Source: an uncultured Atopobiaceae bacterium (lineage in GTDB: Bacteria > Actinomycetota > Coriobacteriia > Coriobacteriales > Atopobiaceae). From it: a DNA stretch of 57,459 bases. Under the pieces are notes generated by a model that worked only from the letters and a program-made list of their open reading frames with translations, had not been told where the DNA came from and did not search any database. Made by a program: the position numbers and the translations under genes. This document shows, piece after piece, positions 8,810 to 16,924 of the stretch. The stretch is taken from NCBI GenBank assembly GCA_944322145.1, contig CALUNW010000012.1, positions 1 to 57,459 on the forward strand, written 5' to 3'. The number at the start of each line of letters is the position of its first letter. Within the stretch, counting starts at the first letter, position 1.

Positions 8810-9424
8810 CTACGACGCGGCGGGTCCCTCCGGCACGCTGCCCTCGCTCCCGGCGACGTAGCCGCCGGGGATCTCGAGCCGGTCGAGCGCGGTCTCGATG
8901 GCGCCGTCTGCGACGGTTGCCACCCGCTGCACCAGCTGCTGCGGGTCGTCGCGCATGTCTCGGGCGATCCAGTCCAGGACCGTCCCGATGAGGGCGTGGG
9001 CGAAGAAGAGCGCGATGAAGTCCCTGTCCTGCTCGCGCACGTGCCTTCGCGCCGCGTGCTCGTCCACCACGCTCTTCACCAGGTCGCTCACCACGGGGAC
9101 GAGAAAGCGCTCCACCTGTTCGCGGCTCATGTCGTGGTAGACGCTCGTGATGAAGGGCCTGTTCTCGCGCAGGGAGAGAAACGTGTCGAGGAGGCCGGTC
9201 TGCCAGGTGCCCGCGGTCTTGTTGCCGGCTATGGCCCGCGCGGCGTCCTCTTCGCACGCCCACTCGACCAGGTCGTAGATGTCCTGGAAGTGATAGTAGA
9301 ACGTCATGCGGCTGATGCCGCAGTCGTTGGTGATGTCGGCGATGGTGATCTTGCCTAGGGGCTTCTCGAGCAGGAGGCGCTTGAGCGACTCCTCGAGCGC
9401 GCGCTTGGTGAGCTGGCTTGGCAT
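8810..9424 (-). CDS. TetR/AcrR-family regulator
   Basis: The protein has 204 residues. The N-terminal helix-turn-helix is classic TetR: KITIADITNDCGISRMTFYYHFQDIYDLVEW in the first 60 residues (quoted in two adjacent parts: KITIADITNDCGISR and MTFYYHF). The C-terminal ligand domain resembles the DhaS/TetR_C_7 type seen in Gram-positive fatty-acid and dihydroxyacetone regulators. It is upstream of and codirectional with oleate hydratase, which suggests control of that gene by fatty acids. This link is inferred from position only. Confidence 0.88.
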   Translation of the reverse strand: MPSQLTKRALEESLKRLLLEKPLGKITIADITNDCGISRMTFYYHFQDIYDLVEWACEEDAARAIAGNKTAGTWQTGLLDTFLSLRENRPFITSVYHDMSREQVERFLVPVVSDLVKSVVDEHAARRHVREQDRDFIALFFAHALIGTVLDWIARDMRDDPQQLVQRVATVADGAIETALDRLEIPGGYVAGSEGSVPEGPAAS

Positions 9425-9802
9425 GGGCCCTCCCGTTGGTCGTTTCTCTCCGTATACCCTTGCGCACGAGGGGGATTCGCAGACAACGGTGGCGGCGCAA
9501 GCGGAGCTGGTCGTATCGGATGGCGGACACGCTGGTTTGGGCAGGAATCCTGGGGTCTAGAAGAGGTTCGTTTGAAACTGCTCCCCACGTACTGCGTGGG
9601 AGAAAAATGGGAATATGGCGTCGGCGTAAAGTTACTGTTGGTTTGATGCGGGCGCGGAACGGCTCTCTTCGGGTGCAGGTGTCTGCCGTGCGTAGACTGA
9701 CCGTGCGCTCAACTTCGCTCACGTCTCAAGATTCACGAGTCTGCGCTGGTACACGTCTCGCACGAACGCTGCGGCGCTGCTGCCGGGGAGCGCCCTCCCA
9801 AC
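9425..9802. other. Gene-free interval between two minus-strand genes
   Basis: I see no supported gene. It should contain the TetR-gene promoter and the end of the DUF4143 ATPase transcript. A short hairpin (CCCACG with CGTGGG near 9585-9600) could be a weak terminator. Confidence 0.4.
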
Positions 9803-11014
9803 CTATTTCAGCAGCCAATCAACGAGGCTGCGCTGTTCAATGCCGTTATGGTCCGTCGCGCCGATGCGGTCCAGGGTGAGCAACGTCTTGGGGTAGGCGT
9901 CCCCCAGCAACTCGAGCGGACGCAGCTCGCGACGCAGCGTCGCCTCGTCCAGTACGGACAGCGCGACTTGGTAGTAGTGCGGCTTGCCCTCTCGCTCGGC
10001 AACGAAGTCGATCTCCAGATCTCCCACACGCCCTACGCGTACCGTGTGATAGCGCCGCAGCAGCTCTAGATACACGACGTTTTCCACGCGATGCCCGAGG
10101 TCGCTGCCGTCGTGTCCGAGCAGCAGATGTCTGAAGCCAAGGTCGCCGAGGTAGTACTTGCCCCCCTGCTGCAGCGGGCGCCGACCCTTGGCGTCATAGG
10201 GGTCGGCCTTGAAGATGAGGTAGCACTCCATGAGCGCGTTGAGGTACTCGCTGACGGTGGTTGGGGAGACTTTTGAGCCGTTGGCCGTCAGCGTGTCCGC
10301 GATCGTTTTGAGTGAGAAGCGATTTCCCACGTTATCGGCGAGAAAGGCGAGAAGCGCGCGCAGGACGGGCATGCTGATGCGGGGGTGCCGCGTCGCCACG
10401 TCTTTGACGAGGACGGTGTTGAGCACGCCGTCAAGGTACTCGGACACGTCCTCGGTGGGCAGGAGGGAGGCGTACGGCATGCCCCCCAGCGAGAGATAGC
10501 GGTTGAGCAGCTCGGCATCGTCCGCGCCGTCCGCAAAGGCGGCGCGGGCGCCACGATACTCCGCGAACGAGAGCGGCAAGAGTCGGAGCTCAACATAACG
10601 GCCGGTAAGCAGCGTGGCAAGCTCGCTCGAGAGCAGATCGGAGTTCGATCCGGTGACGTAGACGTCGCAGTCTTCGCGCGCGTACAGCGCGTCGACTGCT
10701 CGCTCAAAGCCCTTGACGCGCTGAGGCTCGTCGATAAACACGTAGCAGCTCGGGGCGCTGATGCGGGCGACGGCGTAATCGTAGAGCTCTTGCGGCGTGG
10801 TGGGGGCGGCAAAGCCCAGGCGCTCAAGATCAACCGAGACGATTGACTCCTCGTTCACGCCGGATTCGACAAGGGCTCGCTGGGCCAGTTTGAGCGCGGT
10901 TGACTTACCGCAGCGTCTCAGACCGGTCACCACTTTGATGACGTCACGGTCCTTCCAGCGGAGAAGCCATTCGGTTGCCTGGGGTCGCGGGACGATGATT
11001 GGCTGGTTTGTCAT
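9803..11014 (-). CDS. AAA ATPase with DUF4143 C-terminal domain
   Basis: A ~403-residue protein. The N-terminal AAA_14 ATPase has Walker A GLRRCGKST and Walker B SCYVFIDEPQ. The C-terminal DUF4143 part has LEIDFVAEREGKPHYYQVA, the nuclease-like E/D...Q core seen in this family. An ATG at 11014 is chosen, but an in-frame TTG at 11035 is possible. These proteins are abundant in gut bacteria and often duplicated; their function is not established. Upstream are three copies of a 16-bp box that overlap the likely promoter, suggesting autoregulation. Confidence 0.85.
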   Translation of the reverse strand: MTNQPIIVPRPQATEWLLRWKDRDVIKVVTGLRRCGKSTALKLAQRALVESGVNEESIVSVDLERLGFAAPTTPQELYDYAVARISAPSCYVFIDEPQRVKGFERAVDALYAREDCDVYVTGSNSDLLSSELATLLTGRYVELRLLPLSFAEYRGARAAFADGADDAELLNRYLSLGGMPYASLLPTEDVSEYLDGVLNTVLVKDVATRHPRISMPVLRALLAFLADNVGNRFSLKTIADTLTANGSKVSPTTVSEYLNALMECYLIFKADPYDAKGRRPLQQGGKYYLGDLGFRHLLLGHDGSDLGHRVENVVYLELLRRYHTVRVGRVGDLEIDFVAEREGKPHYYQVALSVLDEATLRRELRPLELLGDAYPKTLLTLDRIGATDHNGIEQRSLVDWLLK

Positions 11015-11030
11015 GAGCGAGTCCAATCTG

Positions 11031-11126
11031 TCCAACTAAATGGATAATCTAAGGAAACATCCCAATTCTATCCATTTATCTAGACAGATATCTGCAAATT
11101 GGCAAATCCATCCAACAAACTGGATA
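11031..11126. promoter_or_regulatory. Three operator-like boxes upstream of the DUF4143 gene
   Basis: TCCAACTAAATGGATA (11031-11046) and TCCAACAAACTGGATA (11111-11126) match at 14 of 16 bases. TATCCATTTATCTAGA (11069-11084) is a third copy in inverted orientation. Each box has TCCA/TGGA-like dyad arms. The low-GC segment stands out from its surroundings and sits where the promoter of the minus-strand ATPase gene must be. Confidence 0.55.
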
Positions 11127-11141
11127 TATTGGGGCCTGGAA

Positions 11142-11330
11142 TCAGCCTTGCGGCACATCACGTATCACCTGCATGTCGCGGCCGCGGAAGAACTCGTCCC
11201 TCATATGGCCGAAAATCTGCTCGGTTGCCCCGTTGTCCAGGCAGTCGCCCTTCCTCGACATGCTCTGGGTGAACCCGTTCTCAGCGAGCGTCCTGACGTA
11301 CGCCGCATGCTGGTGCTGCCAGCCCATGTC
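11142..11330 (-). pseudogene. IS3-family transposase (OrfB) fragment
   Basis: The frame encodes the catalytic-core end of an IS150-type transposase, with MGWQHQHAAYVRTLAENG, TQSMSRKGDCLDNG and a following FGHMRDEFF segment. The earlier catalytic aspartates and everything after this segment are missing, and no terminal inverted repeats were found. It is a dead scrap of an insertion sequence next to the repeated boxes at 11031-11126. Confidence 0.8.
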
Positions 11331-11464
11331 GTCGACCGAATCGGGTGCGACACTGCGCGATACGCCCGCGTGGCAGCCGCCTACGAGGCCATGCGCATCG
11401 ACTGCGTGGCCTACGGGGAGTAAGCTGGCCATCTGAAGGCGAGGGGCGGGCCCCCCTGTCGACG

Positions 11465-11560
11465 ATGCTTTATGGCACAGGCTCGATCCTGGGCTTCATT
11501 GCGCTCGTCGCGGCCCCCCTGCTGTTCTGGCTCGCGCTCAGGGCGCGCTCGCTGCCCGCC
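11465..11560 (+). pseudogene. Possible N-terminal scrap of a membrane protein
   Basis: A start at 11465 gives a hydrophobic stretch (MLYGTGSILGFIALVAAPLL, then FWLALRARS) that looks like a signal anchor. The frame then runs antisense into the DUF5808 gene and loses protein character. It may be the beginning of a gene lost by rearrangement, or chance. Low certainty. Confidence 0.22.
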
Positions 11561-12673
11561 CTACCTGAACAAGACCTCGACGAGCACGGCAAACACGGCA
11601 ATCGCCGCCACGAAGAGGGCGACGAGGCCCCACGACTTGGGGTTGCCCCAGTTCATGGCCCAACCGATGCCGAAGCGCCGGGGCACCACGACGGAAGGAT
11701 CCTCGCGGTTGACGTAGAAGAGGCCGAGGCGCCAGCGCTCGTCATCATCAAAGCCGAGCTTGTCCGAGGCCGTCATGCGCCGCAGGAGCCGCGAGCCCGC
11801 CTGACCGTAGACGAGCGAGACGGCGAGGTTGGGGAGTATCGCGGCGATGATGATGACGATGAGCGCCACAAGGGATTGGTCCGAGGTGACGACGCCGGCG
11901 AAGGCGAGCGGCATGATCGCGATCGACACGGTTATCACGATACCCGTGACGAGGAGCGTCGCGCTCTGGGCCCGGGCGAACATGCCGTAGGCGATGGCGG
12001 AGGCGACGGGGTGCTCGGGCGAGGATGGCCTGCGGCTCCTGAGGATCTGCCAGTGCGACGCGGTGAGGCAGAGCGCCATGAACGCCTGGACGGCAATCGG
12101 CATGGCAATGACCTGCCAGCCCTTGGCCATGTAGCTGTCGGCCACACCCGCGGCGTCGAAGTGCACGGGCACGGGGTCGGGCATCGCGGGGTAGAGGGCG
12201 AGCGAGAGGGCGAGCGTCGCCAGGACCACGGGCAGATACAGGAGGTTCCAGGCGAGGGGGAGCGGACGGGGCGCGTTCGCCTCGGCGGCGCCGGCGACGG
12301 TGGAGAGCCGCGCGCTGCGCGTTCCCCATCCCTCCGAGCGCTTGATCGCCATCACGCGGGCGCGAAAGACCAGCATGAGCAGAAAGCCCGCCGCAACCGG
12401 CGCGCACACGATCGCCGCCATCGCGAGCGGGAACGTGGAGGAGAGCGCCAGGGTGGCGACGGCGGATGCGGCCGAGATGGCGAGGACGCTGGCGAGAAAG
12501 ATCCGCCGCATGCGCTGGATGCGGGGGTCTGCCTGAGCGGTTTCCGGCACGCTCACCGCGAACGCCTCGCGCCCGCGGGTGAGCCAGGGCGTCGCGGCGA
12601 CGAGGCAGCCGGAGAGGAAGGTGATGAGCGCCATCGACGCGTTGGTGACGAGTGCTATGAGGTCAGGCGACAT
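11561..12673 (-). CDS. DUF1648/DUF5808 membrane protein
   Basis: A 370-residue protein with about eight hydrophobic segments. A DUF1648 signature (PDPVPVHFDAAGVADSY) lies at ~170-186. The C-terminus carries the DUF5808 signature (DDERWRLGLFYVNREDPS, then VPRRFGIGWAMNWGNP). Proteins of this kind accompany YtrA-type GntR regulators and ABC exporters in Gram-positives. Here the GntR gene starts 388 bases upstream and ends 9 bases before this start, so the two are cotranscribed. Its role is unknown; an envelope-stress accessory function is possible. Confidence 0.85.
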   Translation of the reverse strand: MSPDLIALVTNASMALITFLSGCLVAATPWLTRGREAFAVSVPETAQADPRIQRMRRIFLASVLAISAASAVATLALSSTFPLAMAAIVCAPVAAGFLLMLVFRARVMAIKRSEGWGTRSARLSTVAGAAEANAPRPLPLAWNLLYLPVVLATLALSLALYPAMPDPVPVHFDAAGVADSYMAKGWQVIAMPIAVQAFMALCLTASHWQILRSRRPSSPEHPVASAIAYGMFARAQSATLLVTGIVITVSIAIMPLAFAGVVTSDQSLVALIVIIIAAILPNLAVSLVYGQAGSRLLRRMTASDKLGFDDDERWRLGLFYVNREDPSVVVPRRFGIGWAMNWGNPKSWGLVALFVAAIAVFAVLVEVLFR

Positions 12674-12682
12674 GTGCGCTCC

Positions 12683-13060
12683 CTAGTTCAGGTTCTGTGC
12701 GGCGCGTTTGGCGGCCGCGAGAAATGCGTGCCGGGTGCCGCCGGACGCCTTGAACTCGGTGGCGAGCTTGGTAAGGGCCGCCTCGAGCGCGGCCTCGTCC
12801 ATGCCGGCGGCCGGGTTGGCGGGGGCGTCCGCCACGTAGGCGCCGCGCCGGCCGAGCATGATGACGTAGCCCTCGTCGCGCAGCGTCGCGTAGGCCTTGT
12901 TGACGGTGTGCAGGTTGATGCCCAGGTCCTCGGCGAGCGAGCGCACGGAGGGTAGGGCGTCGCCGGGGCGCAGCTCGCCGGCGGCGATGCCGGCTATGAC
13001 CGAGTCGCGCAGCTGCAGGTAGAGCGGCGCGTCCGACAGCTTGTCGACCGTGATGACCAT
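12683..13060 (-). CDS. GntR-family regulator (YtrA type)
   Basis: This is a 125-residue short GntR protein with only the winged helix domain and a short tail, as in the YtrA subfamily. The helix-turn-helix includes GELRPGDALPSVRSLAEDLG and the wing DEGYVIMLGRRGAYV. It is divergent from an ABC transporter operon. Two short palindromes of CTATA/TATAG type in the intergenic region fit YtrA-like operators, so it probably represses both directions. YtrA-type repressors usually respond to cell-wall antibiotics or membrane stress. Confidence 0.9.
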   Translation of the reverse strand: MVITVDKLSDAPLYLQLRDSVIAGIAAGELRPGDALPSVRSLAEDLGINLHTVNKAYATLRDEGYVIMLGRRGAYVADAPANPAAGMDEAALEAALTKLATEFKASGGTRHAFLAAAKRAAQNLN

Positions 13061-13085
13061 GGGACTCCCGTTCCCGGAAATTGTT

Positions 13086-13153
13086 CTATGTGAACTATAG
13101 CAAACGGTCCAGAAGAGTGGTAGTATGCCGCCAACTGTTATAGCTGACCTATA
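13086..13153. promoter_or_regulatory. Two YtrA-like operators between gntR and the ABC operon
   Basis: CTATGTGAACTATAG at 13086-13100 and TATAGCTGACCTATA at 13139-13153 are palindromes with CTAT/ATAG and TATAG/CTATA arms. They flank the divergent promoter zone of the GntR gene and the ABC ATPase. Placement and half-sites fit GntR-type binding; no binding data exist here. Confidence 0.55.
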
Positions 13154-13172
13154 GCAGAGATAACAAAGGGAC

Positions 13173-13201
13173 TGTGCAAAAGGGACTGTCACTTTTGCAC
13201 A
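13173..13201 (+). promoter_or_regulatory. 10-bp perfect leader hairpin before ABC operon
   Basis: TGTGCAAAAG at 13173-13182 pairs with CTTTTGCACA at 13192-13201. It lies 16 bases ahead of the ABC ATPase start and just upstream of its GAAGGAGG ribosome site. It may stabilise the transcript or modulate initiation, or be a copy of a dispersed palindromic repeat. Confidence 0.45.
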
Positions 13202-13216
13202 TCCGAAGGAGGAGAA

Positions 13217-13960
13217 ATGGAATACGTCCTCGACGTGAGCCGCTACCGGAAGGAGTACCGGGGCAAGGTCGCCGTGAGCGACCTCTCGCTCGCGGTGGCG
13301 CCCGGCGAGATCTGCGGCTTCATCGGCCACAACGGAGCCGGCAAGACCACGCTCATCCGCTCGGTGGTGGGGGCGCAGCCGCCCACGTCCGGCACGGTCC
13401 GCGTCTGCGGCCGCGACGTCTGGCGCGAGCCCGTGGCGGCCAAGCGCCTCATGGCCTACGTGCCGGACAACCCCGACGTCTACGACTTCCTCACCGGCGC
13501 GCAGTACCTGGACCTGATCGCGGGCGTCTTCGGCGTGGACGCGGCGCCGCGCCGGCGGCGCGCGGGCGAGCTCGCGGCGCGCCTGGAGCTCGCGGACGCC
13601 CTCGGCGAGCCGGTCTCCGCCTACTCCCACGGCATGCGCCAGAAGCTCGTGCTCACAGGCGCGCTCCTGCACGACCCGGCGCTTTTGGTGCTGGACGAGC
13701 CCTTCGTGGGCCTCGACCCCTCGGCCTCCCACGAGCTCAAGGCCATCCTGCGCGAGCGCGCCGACGCCGGCGGCGCGGTGTTCTTCTCGTCCCACGTGCT
13801 CGAGGTCGTGGAGCGGCTCTGCGACACCGTGGCGGTGATCCGCCGCGGCGAGCTCGTGGCCTCCGGCCCCACCGACGAGGTGCGCGGCTCGGCCTCGCTC
13901 GAGGACGTGTTCCTCGAGCTCGTGGACGAGAAGGACGCCGCCATCCCGTCGCGCCGCTAA
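13217..13960 (+). CDS. ABC transporter ATP-binding protein
   Basis: The protein is 247 residues, a normal length for an ABC-2 type exporter ATPase. It has Walker A GHNGAGKTT, the signature region YSHGMRQKL, Walker B LLVLDEPFVGLDP and the H-loop SSHVLEVVE. The start follows GAAGGAGGAG. It pairs with the permease at 14299. Cargo is unknown; YtrA-controlled exporters of this layout are linked to cell-envelope antibiotics. Confidence 0.92.
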   Translation: MEYVLDVSRYRKEYRGKVAVSDLSLAVAPGEICGFIGHNGAGKTTLIRSVVGAQPPTSGTVRVCGRDVWREPVAAKRLMAYVPDNPDVYDFLTGAQYLDLIAGVFGVDAAPRRRRAGELAARLELADALGEPVSAYSHGMRQKLVLTGALLHDPALLVLDEPFVGLDPSASHELKAILRERADAGGAVFFSSHVLEVVERLCDTVAVIRRGELVASGPTDEVRGSASLEDVFLELVDEKDAAIPSRR

Positions 13961-13990
13961 ACCTGTTCTCAAGACCAAGGAGGAACAGCC

Positions 13991-14299
13991 ATGAAGTCCG
14001 CAAAGACCCACATCGTCGCCAGCACCGCCCTGTGCGCGCTCACCCTCGCCGTGACCCTAGCCGCCCGCGGCGCCCTGCCCGAGCAGGTCCCCATGCAGTG
14101 GGGCCTCACGGGCGAGGCGAGCTCGTTCTGGCCGCGGGACGCCGTGGTGTTCGGCGTGCCCACCGCGTGCGTCGCGATCGGCCTCCTCGCCTCGGCGAGG
14201 CTCGTGGGCAGGGGCGAGGGGCGCGCCGCCATGTACTACATAGCGCCCGCCATCGCGCTCCTCGCGACCGCCGCCACCGTGTTCCTGGGGACGAGGTGA
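13991..14299 (+). CDS. Small DUF1648 membrane protein
   Basis: The protein has 102 residues and three hydrophobic segments. The DUF1648 signature LPEQVPMQWGLTGEASSFWP follows the first helix. It lies between the ATPase and permease of the ABC operon, and its stop codon overlaps the permease start. It is related in domain content to the protein encoded at 11561-12673 across the regulator, so both sides of this regulon carry a DUF1648 protein. Confidence 0.8.
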   Translation: MKSAKTHIVASTALCALTLAVTLAARGALPEQVPMQWGLTGEASSFWPRDAVVFGVPTACVAIGLLASARLVGRGEGRAAMYYIAPAIALLATAATVFLGTR

Positions 14300-15972
14300 T
14301 GGCGATGCCCGCCCTTCGTCCTGGTCGTGCGCTCCGCCCGCTGCTCTCGCTGCAGGCGCGCTCGCTCCTCTACGGCCTCGGCTTCCGGGGCGGGAGGGGC
14401 CGCGCGCGGCTGCTCGGCGCCGCGGCGCTCGTCGTCCTGCTCGCCGGCATGGCGGTGGCCTACATGTGGTTGCTCGGGAGCAGCATGGTCGCCGTCGGCG
14501 CGGCCGGGGCAATCCCGGCGCTCGCGACGCTGGCGGGCTCGCTCGCCGCGGTCGCGCTCGTGTTCGTGAAGGCCCCGGGCACGGTGTTCGGCTGCCGTGA
14601 CTACGACCTCGTGGCGGCGCTGCCGGTCCCCGTGCGCACGGTGGTGCTCGCGCGGACGGCACCCCTCTACGGGTTCGGCGCCGCGCTCTCCGCGCTGCTG
14701 TCGGCGCCGCTCTACGTCGCGTACTTCCCGGCGGTGTCTCCGACCCCGGGAGCGGTCGCGACGGCGGTCGTCGTGTCCGTGCTGGCGCCGCTCGCGCCGG
14801 CGGCGGTGGCCACGCTCGCCTCGCTTGCGCTCACGTCGGTCGCGGTGCGGTTCCGGCATGCGGGGGCGGTGCAGCTCGTGCTCTCGGTGCTCGTGGTGAC
14901 GGGCGTTGTCGTCGGGTCGTTCGCGCTCGACGGCACCTCTTCGGGGGCGGATGACGCCGCCGCCCTCGCCGCGATGGGCGACGTCGCGGGCGCGCTCTCC
15001 GCGGCCGTGGCCTCTGCCTACCCGCCGGCCGCATGGGCGGCCTCGGCGGTGTGCGAGGGCTCGGCTGCGGGCCTTGCCGCCTTCGCCGCGCTCTCGCTTG
15101 CGCTTCCGGCGCTCGTCACGGGGGCCCTCGCGGCGTGCTATCCGCACGCGAACGCGGTGGCGACCTCCGGGCCGCGCCGCCGTGCGCACTCGGTCGCGGC
15201 GCCTCGTTCGGCTGCGAGCCCGCTGCGCGCCCTCGCGGTCAAGGAGCTCCGCCGGATCGGCTCCATGCCCTTCTACGCGATGAACTGCTGCGCGGGGCTC
15301 ATCCTCATGGTCGTGGCCGCGGGCGCGGTCGCGCTCTTCGGCGCGGATGCGCTCCTCGCCTCGGGAGTCATCAACGGCGTGCAGCTCGACGCGCGGGCTG
15401 TCGCGGCCCTGCGCGGCCAGATCGACGCCGCGCTGCCGTGGGTCTTCGGGTTCTGCGGGGCGATGTCGCTCACCGCCGCCCCCTCGGTCTCGCTCGAGGC
15501 GCGCGCGAGCTGGCTCATGCTCACGGCGCCGGTGGGCGCGTGGACGGTGCTCGGCTCCAAGCTCCTCGCCAACCTCGTGCTCGGCGGGGTGGCGGTTGCG
15601 GCCTCCGCCGTCGCGCTGCTGGCGGGCGGCACCGGCCCGCTCCTGGTGCTCCAGTGCGTCGTGACGGCCACCGGCATGCTCACGGGCTTCGCGGCGCTCG
15701 CGCTCGCCGTCGACGCCTCGCGCCCCAACCTCTCCTGGGCCACGCCCGCCGAGGTCGTCAAGCGCGGCCTGCCCATGATGGTCGGGGCGCTCGGCGGGGT
15801 TCTTGCCTCGTTTGGTTTTGGGTTTCTCTCGGTGATGGCTGCCGGCAACCTGGGAATGACGGCGTCAATCGCGATCAACCTCGCCGTCCCCGCCGCCTGC
15901 GCGCTCGCCGGCCTCGCCGCCCTGCGCGCGGTCGCCCGCCGCGGGCTCCCGGGCCCCGGCTGGGGCGAGTGA
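14299..15972 (+). CDS. ABC exporter permease
   Basis: A 557-residue, Ala/Val/Leu-rich polytopic protein with about twelve hydrophobic segments in two similar halves. The first has a CRDYDLVAALPVPVRTVVLAR motif between helices, and the second has a corresponding EARASWLMLTAPVGAWTVLGSK. This ABC_export-like layout (two six-helix halves with a coupling segment) is usual for permeases with one partner ATPase. The stop of the small DUF1648 gene overlaps its start, so production is coupled. GC is very high and typical of the host. Confidence 0.85.
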   Translation: MAMPALRPGRALRPLLSLQARSLLYGLGFRGGRGRARLLGAAALVVLLAGMAVAYMWLLGSSMVAVGAAGAIPALATLAGSLAAVALVFVKAPGTVFGCRDYDLVAALPVPVRTVVLARTAPLYGFGAALSALLSAPLYVAYFPAVSPTPGAVATAVVVSVLAPLAPAAVATLASLALTSVAVRFRHAGAVQLVLSVLVVTGVVVGSFALDGTSSGADDAAALAAMGDVAGALSAAVASAYPPAAWAASAVCEGSAAGLAAFAALSLALPALVTGALAACYPHANAVATSGPRRRAHSVAAPRSAASPLRALAVKELRRIGSMPFYAMNCCAGLILMVVAAGAVALFGADALLASGVINGVQLDARAVAALRGQIDAALPWVFGFCGAMSLTAAPSVSLEARASWLMLTAPVGAWTVLGSKLLANLVLGGVAVAASAVALLAGGTGPLLVLQCVVTATGMLTGFAALALAVDASRPNLSWATPAEVVKRGLPMMVGALGGVLASFGFGFLSVMAAGNLGMTASIAINLAVPAACALAGLAALRAVARRGLPGPGWGE

Positions 15973-16160
15973 CGCCGGGGGGCCGCCACGAGAAGTCCCC
16001 ACGGCGGCCCCTCCCCAGCGCCTCCCGCGAGCGGCGCAGCTTCGACGGAAGACCCTGTTCCGCAGCTCAGATGGCTTGTAAACCACTTTATACTGCACCG
16101 TGGGCGCCCCTCGGCTACGTTCGGGGTGTCGGAGAGGCCGCGAGGGATGAGGGAGCGCGC

Positions 16161-16283
16161 ATGGACATCGGGAACCAGATCAGGGAGCGCAGGCAGCGGC
16201 TCGGTTTCTCCCAGGACGAGCTCGCGCAGCGCCTCTACGTGACCCGCGTCACGGTGAGCAACTGGGGGACTGAGGGGGTATAA
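16161..16283 (+). pseudogene. XRE helix-turn-helix gene truncated at the prophage left end
   Basis: The first 35 codons encode a normal HTH_3 domain start (MDIGNQIRERRQRLG, then QDELAQRLYVTRVTVSNW). Right after the tryptophan codon, where such proteins read E-N-G-K, the frame changes to GTEGV and stops. The break coincides with the first prophage sequence, so I read it as the left attachment site cutting the host gene. A similar HTH stretch (RTVSHWETG) is encoded just beyond the integrase at ~48803-48830. Confidence 0.7.
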
Positions 16284-16290
16284 GCACCAA

Positions 16291-16384
16291 GGAGCGCTTC
16301 GCAACAAAACGCATCATTCCAGCAGGTAGAATACCGTTTTTATAACTGATGCGCACAACGCAAGAAAACGCTGCGAAACGCTCC
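16291..16384. repeat. Nested inverted repeats at the prophage left end
   Basis: GGAGCGCTTCGCA (16291-16303) pairs with TGCGAAACGCTCC (16372-16384) with one mismatch. Within it, CGCATCA (16310-16316) pairs with TGATGCG (16347-16353). The AT-rich centre includes a TTTTTATAA stretch. It could be a protein-binding dyad or a promoter region for the 16464 gene. Confidence 0.5.
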
Positions 16385-16394
16385 TTTCAGGCTC

Positions 16395-16415
16395 ATTCGT
16401 ACCGGAATTCGTACC
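16395..16415 (+). repeat. Left arm-type direct repeats (ATTCGTACC x2)
   Basis: ATTCGTACC occurs at 16395-16403 and 16407-16415, 12 bases apart. The same pair recurs at 48692-48711 near the integrase end. This is the arrangement expected of arm-type binding sites for a tyrosine integrase. Confidence 0.5.
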
Positions 16416-16463
16416 ACCCAGAAGTCCCAGAAAGACGGTTCCAAAAGGAAAAGGAGATTCCAA

Positions 16464-16760
16464 ATGGCAACCGACTGGAACGCCCTCACTGCCGAAGAGG
16501 ACCGCGCCTACTTCATGGCAGAACTGGTCGAGATTTCCCCACAGAGCTTCACCCTGGAGGAGAAGCAGAGGATCCTGCGCAACATGATCGAGGCGTCCAC
16601 AGCAATCGAGAACGCGCTGCGCGACGACTTCGCACGCCTCGACGAGGTGACCCAAACCCGCCTGATAAACACTCTCGCCGAGGCGAGCCCGAGAGACCGC
16701 GACTGGTGGTACCGAATGCTCGTAGCAGGCCCCAGGCGCCGCGAAGGCATAACCATCTAA
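16464..16760 (+). CDS. Hypothetical 98-residue prophage protein
   Basis: A small acidic, all-helical protein starting behind AAAAGGAG. It has no cysteine and no membrane segment, and it ends in a basic patch (PRRREGITI). I recognise no family. It sits alone on the plus strand at the left end of the prophage and is followed by its own terminator hairpin at 16769-16796. Being outside the late operon, it may be expressed in the lysogen. Confidence 0.6.
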   Translation: MATDWNALTAEEDRAYFMAELVEISPQSFTLEEKQRILRNMIEASTAIENALRDDFARLDEVTQTRLINTLAEASPRDRDWWYRMLVAGPRRREGITI

Positions 16761-16768
16761 GACAGGAC

Positions 16769-16796
16769 GGCCCCGCATCCCAAGAGATGCGGGGCC
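16769..16796 (+). terminator. Rho-independent type terminator
   Basis: GGCCCCGCATC (16769-16779) and GATGCGGGGCC (16786-16796) form a perfect 11-bp stem with a 6-base loop, 8 bases after the stop of the preceding gene. The T tail is short. Confidence 0.75.
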
Positions 16797-16924
16797 TTAC
16801 CATGTCGATCCCAAAGCAAGAGGCCCGGGGATTTCCAACATTTCCCACACGCCTGCGGGCTATAGCAGGGCCCTTCGGCGCATGGAAAACGTTGAAAAGC
16901 CGTGCGCCGGGCCCTGACCTACCG

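Noticed and set aside
13174..15972. One continuous 932-codon frame that could look like an ATPase-permease fusion
   Set aside because: Its first 375 codons are in a different frame from the true ATPase gene (13217-13960) and lack domain character; the permease has its own coupled start at 14299.
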